NCBI GenBank assembly: GCA_023418095.1
Contig: JAEZDL010000078.1
Coordinates: 1 to 64,000 of the forward strand
DNA: 64,000 bases
DNA from: Bacteroidota bacterium
Lineage (GTDB): Bacteria; Bacteroidota; Bacteroidia; Flavobacteriales_F; PHOS-HE28
Direction of reading: 5' to 3'
Below are positions 43,772-51,026 of this stretch, one piece after another; the stretch's first letter is position 1, and each line of letters begins with the position of its first letter. The translations under genes were made by a program, and so were the position numbers. The notes under the pieces were generated by a model. The model saw nothing but the letters and a program-made list of their open reading frames with translations. It made no database searches and was not told the DNA's origin.

Positions 43772-46153
43772 CTACCGGCCTCCGCGCTGGCTTCCGCCAC
43801 TCCGTGAAGGTGCGGACCCGCCGCCGCCGCCACGGCTGGGTGCGGGCGAAGTACTGCGTTGCGCAGGAGCCGGCGAAACACCTCCCGGCCTTGATCTGGG
43901 CGCAGGTGTTACCCGAGGTGGCGAACTTCGCTGGAAGTTCCGCTGACGTTCGTTCCCACGCTGCCGATCCCGTTGGATCTCGAACGGATCGCGGCGTGAA
44001 GGTTCGCGCGGTGCGGCTTCAGGACGGGGTTCACGTTCCGCAGGTCGCGCCTGTGGCTCATTGCGCGGTGTGATCTTTCCATCACGAGGTTGCTGCACGT
44101 TATCATGCTTCGCAGGCTGAGGTACTTTTTCGCGGCTCTCCCTGGGAGGAGTGACCCTGCTCCACGAACCATTCTCGTAACGCTGTGTCGCATCTCCGTG
44201 CTGCCTGTAGACATTACCCGCAGCATCGGTGAAATGATCTGATCTCATCGGCTTATTGGAAGCGTCGCGCTGTAGGGCTTCCTTTTGCACGGTGCGCTCA
44301 CGCGAGATCGTCGCAGGCCTTATACCCTCCCGATCGAGCGATGCGTAGAGATCGCCCGTGTTGGTGGATCGCGCCATGCCACCATCGACCAACCGGCTTG
44401 CCCCACTGGAACGGCCTGATACCGATGGCCTGTAGCCATAATAGACATCATTGGTGGAGACACAGCAGGGCGGGCACCAGGCGGTAGGGCCCCACCACCC
44501 TCCCCAACCATACGGGTAACCCCATGTGGTCCATGCGGGATAGACCCAGCCATAACCCCAACCGCTGCCAAAGCCCCAACCGTACCACGGATCGTAATAC
44601 ATGCCGAAGCCCCAGGTCCATGGACGTGGGCGCCAGAAAGCGGGCCATGGCCGGTAATAGAATCCAGTACCGTAGATCACTACACCGTGCTGTATATATG
44701 ATCCATAATATCCTGGCGTGTAACCCATGTAGACAACATCGGGTGTGTGATCGTAGATGTACACATAACGAACATTATAGACCGGACTGCTCGGCGGGAT
44801 CGAGTTCACTTCATTCGGCACCTCCGTGCTTACAGCCCACGGCCCATCAGGGGTGGCACCATTGTACCAAACACCATTGTCGCATACATGATAATGGCCG
44901 TTGATCCGCAACACATCCGTATTCGCGTTCACCGCATACTCCACGTTCGTTCCTGTGATCTTTTCGAAGACCGGTGATCCTTCGTAGGAAACCCTCACCG
45001 ATGCGGATCGGCGATCCACTCGGGCGGTCTGTGGGATCTGCGCATCTCTCGCAGCCTCGCGCGCCGCATCGGTACCGGCAACGTGGGCAAGAACCATGTC
45101 ACGATCACTACCTTCGGGAATGTTCTTGAATTCCTCTGGAAGTTGATCGGCGGGAACGAAAGTCCATTCACCGCTGGAAAGATCCTTGGTGCGGAACCAC
45201 CGCCCGCTCGCCAGGAAATAGTAGTCCTGCGATCCGATATCGAGGAACACGCTCCTTGAAGTGTTGGTCACCGTAAGGAGTTCGGTGTTCTGGATCGGTT
45301 TTAGGTCCGGAGGCCCGTCGATCGCCAGGAGTTCGGCAGGCTTCCGCCTCACGATGATCTCCAATTCCGCCGGTGCGGGCGCATCATCGGTGGTGAGCGC
45401 CGCACTTTCCGTCACATCCGCGGCGAGCTCCTGCAGTTCCTGCGGAACGTTCTGTTCTCGCCGCCATGGACCTTCAAGGTCACGCGAAACGAACCACATG
45501 CGCGATCCATACAGATAATGTTGTCCGCCCTGGTCCCGCAGGATCATGAAAGGTGAGTTCACCACACGCTCCAGGCCCATGCGGCTTTCAGGTTGATAGA
45601 TCGGATCCCCACGTGCCGTTACGGTCTCGGACAATTTTTCATACTGTGGATCCCCATCGATGAACACAAGAGCGGCAGGTCGTTCACGGTAGATGATCTC
45701 AGGCGGATCGTTCGCGTACTGATCGCCCGCCTGCACCTCCTGCTCCAACGCCGAGACCATCCAATCCAGAGAGATCACCGGCGCGATCTCAGGGATCGCC
45801 TTGCTGATCGCCGAGCGGACCGAAGCAAGTTCCATTGCATCATCCACGCCTGGGAAACGTGCGTCATCCACCTCGTACTTCACGATCCTGGCCAGGCGTG
45901 ATCCGCGATCGAGCTCCAGCACACCATCACCCCAGACCGCACCGAAAACAGGCGACTTGTCCCCCGCACGCTCCATGGAAACAGCAGCACGTGCACTAAA
46001 GGTGTTGCCGTTCAAACTTTCCGGTTGCGGCTTGAAGACCTGGTATTCTATCCCATCGGACTCAAAGCGCACCGGCCAATCCTCCTGGGCCACCGCAACG
46101 GTTCCGATCAACGTGAACGGAACGAACAACGACCGGATCAATAGCCTGCTCAT
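43772..46153 (-). CDS. Large exported protein of the 'carbohydrate-binding family V/XII' type
   Basis: A 793-residue protein with signal peptide (MSRLLIRSLFVPFTLIGTVA). The body has repeated strands around small WF/GPW motifs: YGSRMWFVSRDLEGPWRREQ, FLASGRWFRTKDLSSGEW and VCDNGVWYNGATPDGPWAVS, plus the family phrase DAQIPQTARVDRR. A segment near 500-590 is extremely rich in Trp, Tyr, Gly and Pro (WTWGFGMYYDPWYGWGFGSG). The last 180 residues are a disordered Arg/Pro/Ser/Gln tail ending in GGGGGSAPSRSGGSQRGGR. I recognise the pattern from proteins labelled carbohydrate-binding family V/XII; no function is established. Start at 46153; 46162 is possible. Confidence 0.65.
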   Translation of the reverse strand: MSRLLIRSLFVPFTLIGTVAVAQEDWPVRFESDGIEYQVFKPQPESLNGNTFSARAAVSMERAGDKSPVFGAVWGDGVLELDRGSRLARIVKYEVDDARFPGVDDAMELASVRSAISKAIPEIAPVISLDWMVSALEQEVQAGDQYANDPPEIIYRERPAALVFIDGDPQYEKLSETVTARGDPIYQPESRMGLERVVNSPFMILRDQGGQHYLYGSRMWFVSRDLEGPWRREQNVPQELQELAADVTESAALTTDDAPAPAELEIIVRRKPAELLAIDGPPDLKPIQNTELLTVTNTSRSVFLDIGSQDYYFLASGRWFRTKDLSSGEWTFVPADQLPEEFKNIPEGSDRDMVLAHVAGTDAAREAARDAQIPQTARVDRRSASVRVSYEGSPVFEKITGTNVEYAVNANTDVLRINGHYHVCDNGVWYNGATPDGPWAVSTEVPNEVNSIPPSSPVYNVRYVYIYDHTPDVVYMGYTPGYYGSYIQHGVVIYGTGFYYRPWPAFWRPRPWTWGFGMYYDPWYGWGFGSGWGYGWVYPAWTTWGYPYGWGGWWGPTAWCPPCCVSTNDVYYGYRPSVSGRSSGASRLVDGGMARSTNTGDLYASLDREGIRPATISRERTVQKEALQRDASNKPMRSDHFTDAAGNVYRQHGDATQRYENGSWSRVTPPRESREKVPQPAKHDNVQQPRDGKITPRNEPQARPAEREPRPEAAPREPSRRDPFEIQRDRQRGNERQRNFQRSSPPRVTPAPRSRPGGVSPAPAQRSTSPAPSRGGGGGSAPSRSGGSQRGGR

Positions 46154-46272
46154 TGTGATCATTTCTGCGTCGATCGAAAAATTCCGATCGATGCACATCA
46201 ACAACCTTCGCGCCGAATTGGCGAATGGCGATGGAAGCATACAGCATCAAGGCATTCGAGCGATCGGCCGGC

Positions 46273-46305
46273 ATGAAAAAGGGATCGGTCCCGATCCCTT
46301 TTCAT
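46273..46305 (-). terminator. Terminator of the DJ-1/PfpI gene
   Basis: An A/T-flanked stem (gggatcgg with ccgatccc, extended by aaaa/tttt and atg/cat, with one bulged A) 18 bases beyond the stop at 46323. The T-run forms part of the stem. Confidence 0.65.
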
Positions 46306-46322
46306 ATAGTTCCCATTATGGA

Positions 46323-46877
46323 TCAGGCGTGATCATGGATCCCCTCCTTCACTTCTTCCACCAATTTTCGATTGAACGCCGGAAGATCCTCGGGCGATCG
46401 ACTGGTGATCAAACCCTGATCGACCACGACCTCATTGTCCTCCCAGATCGCCCCGGCGTTCTTCAGATCGGTGCTCACACTATGGAACGAGGTCATTTTT
46501 CTTCCGCGCACCACGTCCGCTTCGATCAACAACTGTGGGCCATGGCAGATCGCGGCCACCGGCTTCTTCTCCGCGAAGAAATGTTTCACGAACTGAACAG
46601 CCTTCTTCTCCCGGCGCAACTTATCCGGATTGATGACCCCGCCGGGGATCAGCAACGCGTCGTATTTCCCGGGATCGGCTTCATCCAGCGAATGATCCAC
46701 TTTCTGGCTATCACTCCACTCGCCTTCCTTCCAGCCCTTGATGCTGCCGCTCTTCGGCGCGATCACATCCACTTTGGCACCGGCATCCTCCAGGGCCTTC
46801 TTGGGTGACAGGAACTCACTTTCCTCAAAACCATCCGTGGCCAGTAACGCCACCCGCTTTCCATTCAGATCTTTCAT
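46323..46877 (-). CDS. DJ-1/PfpI-family protein (YhbO-like)
   Basis: A 184-residue protein of the DJ-1/PfpI superfamily, known as stress-related deglycases or glyoxalases and, in some members, peptidases. KRVALLATDGFEESEFLSP holds the conserved Glu, and the nucleophile elbow is PVAAICHGPQLLIEAD with Cys followed by His. The end is SPEDLPAFNRKLVEEVKEG. There is no export signal. The start at 46877 is an ATG; the longer frame uses GTG. It follows the YbhB-like gene by about 40 bases, suggesting a stress-related pair. Confidence 0.88.
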   Translation of the reverse strand: MKDLNGKRVALLATDGFEESEFLSPKKALEDAGAKVDVIAPKSGSIKGWKEGEWSDSQKVDHSLDEADPGKYDALLIPGGVINPDKLRREKKAVQFVKHFFAEKKPVAAICHGPQLLIEADVVRGRKMTSFHSVSTDLKNAGAIWEDNEVVVDQGLITSRSPEDLPAFNRKLVEEVKEGIHDHA

Positions 46878-46916
46878 GTGTGTCCGTTTCACGGAACGGC
46901 CGCAGATCCTTTGCCG

Positions 46917-47474
46917 TTAGCGTTCGTAATAGAAGATGAGGCTCGCACGCGCCTTGGAATGGGAATTCAGGTTGAATCCTATCAACGCTGGTGAGGCATC
47001 CTCGGGCACTTCGAGCTTTTCCGTATCAAGGGCATGGATCGTAACCACATAACGATGCGGACCGTGACCTTCGGGTGGGCAAGGCCCGCCATAGGCACGG
47101 GTGCCGAAATCGGTGCGGCCCTGCACAGCACCCTTGGGCAAGGCGGTGCTATTCTCAACACCGGCGCCCGGGGGCAATTCCGTTACAGAGGATGGGATGT
47201 TGTAGACCACCCAATGCCACCAGCCGCTTCCGGTCGGTGCATCGGGATCGTGCATGGTGATCGCGAACGACCTGGTCCCTTCCGGCACTTGCTCCCAACT
47301 CAACTGAGGGCTCTGGTTCTCTCCGCTGCAACCGAAGCCATTGAATACATGGCGCATGGTCGCCTGGCCGCCCACATCATTGGATCGAAGTGTGAAAGGC
47401 CCTTTCCGCTGCGCAGGTTGTGCCATCAGTAGGATGGGCGACATCAGAAGAAGAAGTAATACACGACGTATCAT
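46917..47474 (-). CDS. Exported YbhB/YbcL-family (PEBP) protein
   Basis: A 185-residue protein with signal peptide (MIRRVLLLLLMSPILLMAQ). The phosphatidylethanolamine-binding-protein fold is shown by FNGFGCSGENQSPQLSWEQV, AITMHDPDAPTGSGWWHWVV and GPCPPEGHGPHRYVVTIHAL. The DPDAP and GPCPP...HRY motifs form the anion-binding pocket. The cellular role of bacterial members is unclear. The gene lies upstream of the DJ-1 gene on the same strand. A TATTTTCG box lies 18 bases before the start. Confidence 0.9.
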   Translation of the reverse strand: MIRRVLLLLLMSPILLMAQPAQRKGPFTLRSNDVGGQATMRHVFNGFGCSGENQSPQLSWEQVPEGTRSFAITMHDPDAPTGSGWWHWVVYNIPSSVTELPPGAGVENSTALPKGAVQGRTDFGTRAYGGPCPPEGHGPHRYVVTIHALDTEKLEVPEDASPALIGFNLNSHSKARASLIFYYER

Positions 47475-47492
47475 TTTCAGGATCGTTTCCAG

Positions 47493-47500
47493 CGAAAATA
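47493..47500 (-). promoter_or_regulatory. Possible promoter -7 box of the YbhB-like gene
   Basis: TATTTTCG on the minus strand, one mismatch to TAnnTTTG, 18 bases before the ATG at 47474. No -33 TTG seen. Confidence 0.35.
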
Positions 47501-47527
47501 ATCCATGTCGATGTCGTTCGGTGTGCA

Positions 47528-48691
47528 CTACCAGGTGAAATGGACAATGTGCGCTTCGGCTTCGCTGTGCTGTTCGATCTGGGCTCCCTCGATCGTGAAA
47601 TATCCTGGATCGACCTTGGGATCCACAGGGAACTTCACCATGAACATGGGCCTGTCCTGGGCAACCTGCAATTCAGCTCTCATCGAAATAAGGGGATCGC
47701 CGGTACTTTTCGCAAGGCCGATCACCTTCGCCAGCAACTCCACCGATCGACGTACGGGAAGCGGAAGATCACGATCCAATAGTTTCCGATCAGCCTCCAC
47801 TTCGTACCGGAAACTTCTTCCCGATCGCGCGGCCTCAAGTTTCAGGTATTGCCGCAGCAAGGCGATCGTTTGTTGCGCAGGCAGGAGATCCTCTGCCGGT
47901 ACATCATCCAGCAATTTCATCAGGCGCGACAGCGAACCTACATGCATGGCGGCTTCCACGATCTCGCCTTTGTTCAATTGATCGGCAATGAGCGAAAGGT
48001 GTGAATGCACGAAACCCCGATCTGGCCGGCGATCTACGGCTACCACCGTTGTCCGGACCGAAGTGCTTTCAGCTGGCCCGGGCGCTGGTGCTGCTACCGC
48101 GGCAGGCGCAATGGGCGAATTGGGAGGCGATCGCCTGATCTTGAAGGCCACGAATATCACCAGAAGCAGCAGCAGGGAAACCGCACCCACCAGGATCAAT
48201 TGTCCACGCCCCTTTTCTTCACCATGCCGCTTTTCGAGTTCGGCTTTTTGAAGCTCGTATTCTTCAGCCATGGCGGATAAGCTATCCACAGCATGGTGGT
48301 ATGCATCGATCGAGCGATCCAACTCGTTCTGCATCCACTTCAACCTTTGTTCGGAATACACCCGCAACGTATCGAACGCGCGCTGGTGATCACCCTGTGC
48401 ATGAAGTACGAATGCGGTAAGCTCACCTCTCGCATCATGCAATTGCGGATCGGGGATACCGCTATCGATCGCCATGTTCTGCAGGATCCTGATCGCCAGA
48501 TCGGTTTGCCCGGACAAGTGAAGGATACGGGCGCGATCCAAACTGTCCCAGGCGGCCTGCACCTGCAACAGCGGAGCGGAACTGGTATCGGGCAATTGGG
48601 CGCTGGCGCCAGTGACCATAAGTAGAAGGATCGGAAAGAGTACGCAGATCCTGGAACGGATCGCTTTTGCCCTATGCCGTACCGGACGCAT
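47528..48691 (-). CDS. LytS/His_kinase-like membrane protein that appears to lack the ATPase domain
   Basis: A 387-residue protein: signal peptide or anchor (ICVLFPILLLMVTGASA), a periplasmic helical part (about 35-165, TPR-like spacing, ending in a charged coil QKAELEKRHGEEKGRG), one transmembrane helix (about 167-185), a Pro/Ala linker and a cytoplasmic domain. That domain has the LytS/YehU-type helix pair (SLIADQLNKGEIVEAAMHVG, SLSRLMKLL, QTIALLRQYLKLEAARSGRS). The usual phosphoacceptor His-x-x-(L/I)-x-P-H motif is not seen, and no N-box or G-box follows. It is probably a pseudokinase or a signalling scaffold. A 20-bp RNA hairpin lies just upstream. Confidence 0.65.
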   Translation of the reverse strand: MRPVRHRAKAIRSRICVLFPILLLMVTGASAQLPDTSSAPLLQVQAAWDSLDRARILHLSGQTDLAIRILQNMAIDSGIPDPQLHDARGELTAFVLHAQGDHQRAFDTLRVYSEQRLKWMQNELDRSIDAYHHAVDSLSAMAEEYELQKAELEKRHGEEKGRGQLILVGAVSLLLLLVIFVAFKIRRSPPNSPIAPAAVAAPAPGPAESTSVRTTVVAVDRRPDRGFVHSHLSLIADQLNKGEIVEAAMHVGSLSRLMKLLDDVPAEDLLPAQQTIALLRQYLKLEAARSGRSFRYEVEADRKLLDRDLPLPVRRSVELLAKVIGLAKSTGDPLISMRAELQVAQDRPMFMVKFPVDPKVDPGYFTIEGAQIEQHSEAEAHIVHFTW

Positions 48692-48700
48692 GAATATGAT

Positions 48701-48744
48701 CGATGCCGATGACCACCTGAAAGATCAGGCGATCACCGGCATCG
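48701..48744 (-). promoter_or_regulatory. RNA hairpin in the leader of the LytS-like gene
   Basis: Two 20-base arms (48701-48720 and 48725-48744) with a 4-base loop. On the plus strand three A-C mismatches interrupt it, but on the minus-strand RNA these become G-U pairs, so the stem is fully paired only in that transcript. It ends 9 bases before the ATG at 48691 and follows the lmo0937-type stop at 48768. It may be a terminator without a T-run, an attenuator, or a start-site blocker. Confidence 0.6.
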
Positions 48745-48767
48745 AACGAAGGTACTGCCTCGAACGA

Positions 48768-48923
48768 TCACGCCACCCTGTCGCCGCGGATCAACCGCAC
48801 GAGAATGGCGATCACAGCCAGTACCAATAGGATATGGATGAGCGCACCAGCACTGTAGACAAAGGCGCCGAACACCCATCCAATGATCAGAATAATCGCG
48901 ATCAGATAAAGCAGATTTCCCAT
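48768..48923 (-). CDS. Small lmo0937-type membrane protein
   Basis: A 51-residue protein, MGNLLYLIAIILIIGWVFGA at the start and LVRLIRGDRVA at the end. Two hydrophobic helices and the pattern GW-x-FG...IHILL-x-LAV...LI-RG match the lmo0937 family of tiny membrane proteins, often seen near stress or envelope genes and of unknown role. It is too short for usual ORF cut-offs; the frame, ATG and family fit support it. Confidence 0.85.
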   Translation of the reverse strand: MGNLLYLIAIILIIGWVFGAFVYSAGALIHILLVLAVIAILVRLIRGDRVA

Positions 48924-49209
48924 GACTTATTCTTTTTTTGAGCGAATGGTTCGACGCATATCGTGCCGAAGATCCCTGTTGACTATCCTTCAAGGCTGAA
49001 GCTTGATGAAATGACGGCCCTCCTATATCTGAATATGTAGAAAGTATTCCCCAACTTTGTGTAGCCCTGCCTGCGTTCGGCTAGCGATCCCTTCCCGACG
49101 AACGCAGCACCGGTGGATTTTGATGGATGGTACAAAGCTTGGCAAGATGGAGCGCGAACAAACCACCGTCGATCGGCCCACCGATCTGTCCATAGTCCAC
49201 CACCACCCG

Positions 49210-49584
49210 ATGAAATTGCTTTTAGTGGATGATGAACCGGAGATCTGCCTCCTGTTGAACGCCATGCTCGTACGCTATGGAGCAAATACGTCCATGGCCC
49301 ATTCACTGCGCGATGCCGAGCAGAAGATCGATGGCATTCCCCATATCGATGGGGTGTTCCTGGATGTGAACCTGCCCGACGGCAAAGGCTATGAACTGAT
49401 CCCATCGATCAGGGAACATTCGCCCGATGCGCGTGTGATCGTGATAAGTGCGATGGACCAGGAAAGGACCCATGCCCTTGACGCAGGCGCGGACCTTTTC
49501 CTCGCAAAACCGTTGGACCGGAGCAGTGTGCTCGACGGACTGCGCAAAGTGCAATTGCTCGACCCCGAAAAAGAAACTTATTGA
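49210..49584 (+). CDS. Single-domain (CheY-like) response regulator
   Basis: A 124-residue receiver domain: KLLLVDDEPEICLLLNAML with the acidic pair, phospho-acceptor D52 in GVFLDVNLPDG, the switch Ser in VIVISAMDQ and Lys in LFLAKPLDR. No output domain. It lies directly before the NtrC-type regulator and the CHASE3 kinase and is probably part of the same relay. In-frame ATGs at 49147 and 49123 would add an unrelated N-terminus; 49210 starts the domain. Its stop nearly touches the next gene. Confidence 0.88.
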   Translation: MKLLLVDDEPEICLLLNAMLVRYGANTSMAHSLRDAEQKIDGIPHIDGVFLDVNLPDGKGYELIPSIREHSPDARVIVISAMDQERTHALDAGADLFLAKPLDRSSVLDGLRKVQLLDPEKETY

Positions 49585-49592
49585 ACAGACCC

Positions 49593-51011
49593 ATGGCCGC
49601 CTCAAGGATCCTACTGGTCGATGATGATCAGGATATCTGCCTGCTCCTGTCACGCTTTCTTGAAAAGAAAGGTTATGTGGTGCGCACGGCAGGACGCAAA
49701 AGCGCAGCGCTGCCGCTGCTGAAGGAGGAAAAGTTCGATCTGATCCTGTGCGATCACCGGCTTCCCGATGCGGACAGCCTGGAGATGCTCGATCATTTCA
49801 AGAGCATGGCGCTCGGGGTGCCTGTGCTCATCATAACCGGTTATTCCGATGTGCGCGTAGCAGTGGAATTGATGCGGAAAGGTGCACGGGACTACGTGGT
49901 GAAACCGCTGTATCCCGATGACATCGCCTTGCGGATCGAAGAAGCGCTCTCAAAAGGGAACGATCAGCCCGTGGCCACTTCCAATGGAAATGGAAGGGCG
50001 CGATCCACAACGGCAAATCCCGGTACCGGCAATTTCGTACATGGATCGGGAACCTTCGCCGGCCAGCTCAACAAACACATCAAACTCGTCGCACCTACGG
50101 ATCTTTCGCTGCTCATCATCGGCGAAACGGGAACGGGGAAGGAATTCGTGGCGAAGGAGATCCATCGCCTTGGCGTGCGATCGGACAAGCCGTTCGTTGC
50201 GTTGGATTGCGGTGCCCTACCTGCAGAACTCGCAGGAAGTGAATTGTTCGGCCACGTGAAGGGTTCCTTCACAGGTGCGTTGAATGATAAGGCCGGCTGC
50301 TTCCAGCAGGCCGATGGCGGCACCTTGTTCCTTGACGAGATCGGCAATCTCAGTTATGAGAACCAGGTGAAACTTCTGCGTGTATTGCAGGAGCGCAAAG
50401 TGCGCCGCATCGGCGACAACAAGGACATCGCAGTGGACGTGCGCATCATCGCCGCAACCAACGAAGACCTTACGATCGCCACACGCGAAGGCCGTTTCCG
50501 CGAGGATCTTTTCCACCGCTTGAACGAATTCACGATACAGCTTCTACCTCTCCGCGATCGAAAGGAGGATATACAGATGTACGCGGAGCATTTCCTGCGG
50601 ATCGCAGCGGAAAGGCTTGGCCGAAACGTTACCGGCATGTCGCCGGAGGTGCTCGAAAAATTGAAGCATCACGCCTGGTACGGAAACCTGCGTGAATTGA
50701 ACAACGTGATCAAGCGCGCCGTTCTTCTCTGCAATACCGAAACGCTTCAATTGGAGCAACTGCCCATGGAGATCATTGCCGGCACCGCATCGCGACCCAT
50801 GGAACGTGCGGTGGCCGGTGGCGGAAGTACGGAACAACGTGTACTGGCCGGCGATGATGATCTGCGCGCCGTGGCCCAGCATGCCGAGAAACAGGCGATC
50901 CTGACCGCTTTGGAGCGCAACGGTTTCAATAAATCGCGCACCGCCGAGATGCTCAACATCGATCGGAAGACGCTGTACAACAAATTGAAATCCTTCGGGA
51001 TAGACCTCTAA
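49593..51011 (+). CDS. NtrC-family sigma-54-dependent response regulator
   Basis: A 472-residue regulator: receiver (about 5-120, D54 in CDHRLPD, Lys in VVKPLYP), AAA+ domain (about 150-385) with Walker A GETGTGKEF, the sigma-54 contact loop GSFTGA, Walker B GTLFLDEIG, R-finger region and sensor motifs, and a Fis-type helix-turn-helix at the end (GFNKSRTAEMLNIDRKTLYN). The loop is GSFTGA instead of the common GAFTGA; Ser at this position occurs in some active members. It is followed by its likely kinase at 51027. ATG at 49593 preferred over TTG at 49581. Confidence 0.93.
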   Translation: MAASRILLVDDDQDICLLLSRFLEKKGYVVRTAGRKSAALPLLKEEKFDLILCDHRLPDADSLEMLDHFKSMALGVPVLIITGYSDVRVAVELMRKGARDYVVKPLYPDDIALRIEEALSKGNDQPVATSNGNGRARSTTANPGTGNFVHGSGTFAGQLNKHIKLVAPTDLSLLIIGETGTGKEFVAKEIHRLGVRSDKPFVALDCGALPAELAGSELFGHVKGSFTGALNDKAGCFQQADGGTLFLDEIGNLSYENQVKLLRVLQERKVRRIGDNKDIAVDVRIIAATNEDLTIATREGRFREDLFHRLNEFTIQLLPLRDRKEDIQMYAEHFLRIAAERLGRNVTGMSPEVLEKLKHHAWYGNLRELNNVIKRAVLLCNTETLQLEQLPMEIIAGTASRPMERAVAGGGSTEQRVLAGDDDLRAVAQHAEKQAILTALERNGFNKSRTAEMLNIDRKTLYNKLKSFGIDL

Positions 51012-51026
51012 AGTTCCCGTAGCCGC

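Noticed and set aside
48733..48993. Minus-strand frame of 86 codons
   Set aside because: It is an out-of-frame shadow of the 51-residue lmo0937-type gene at 48768-48923.
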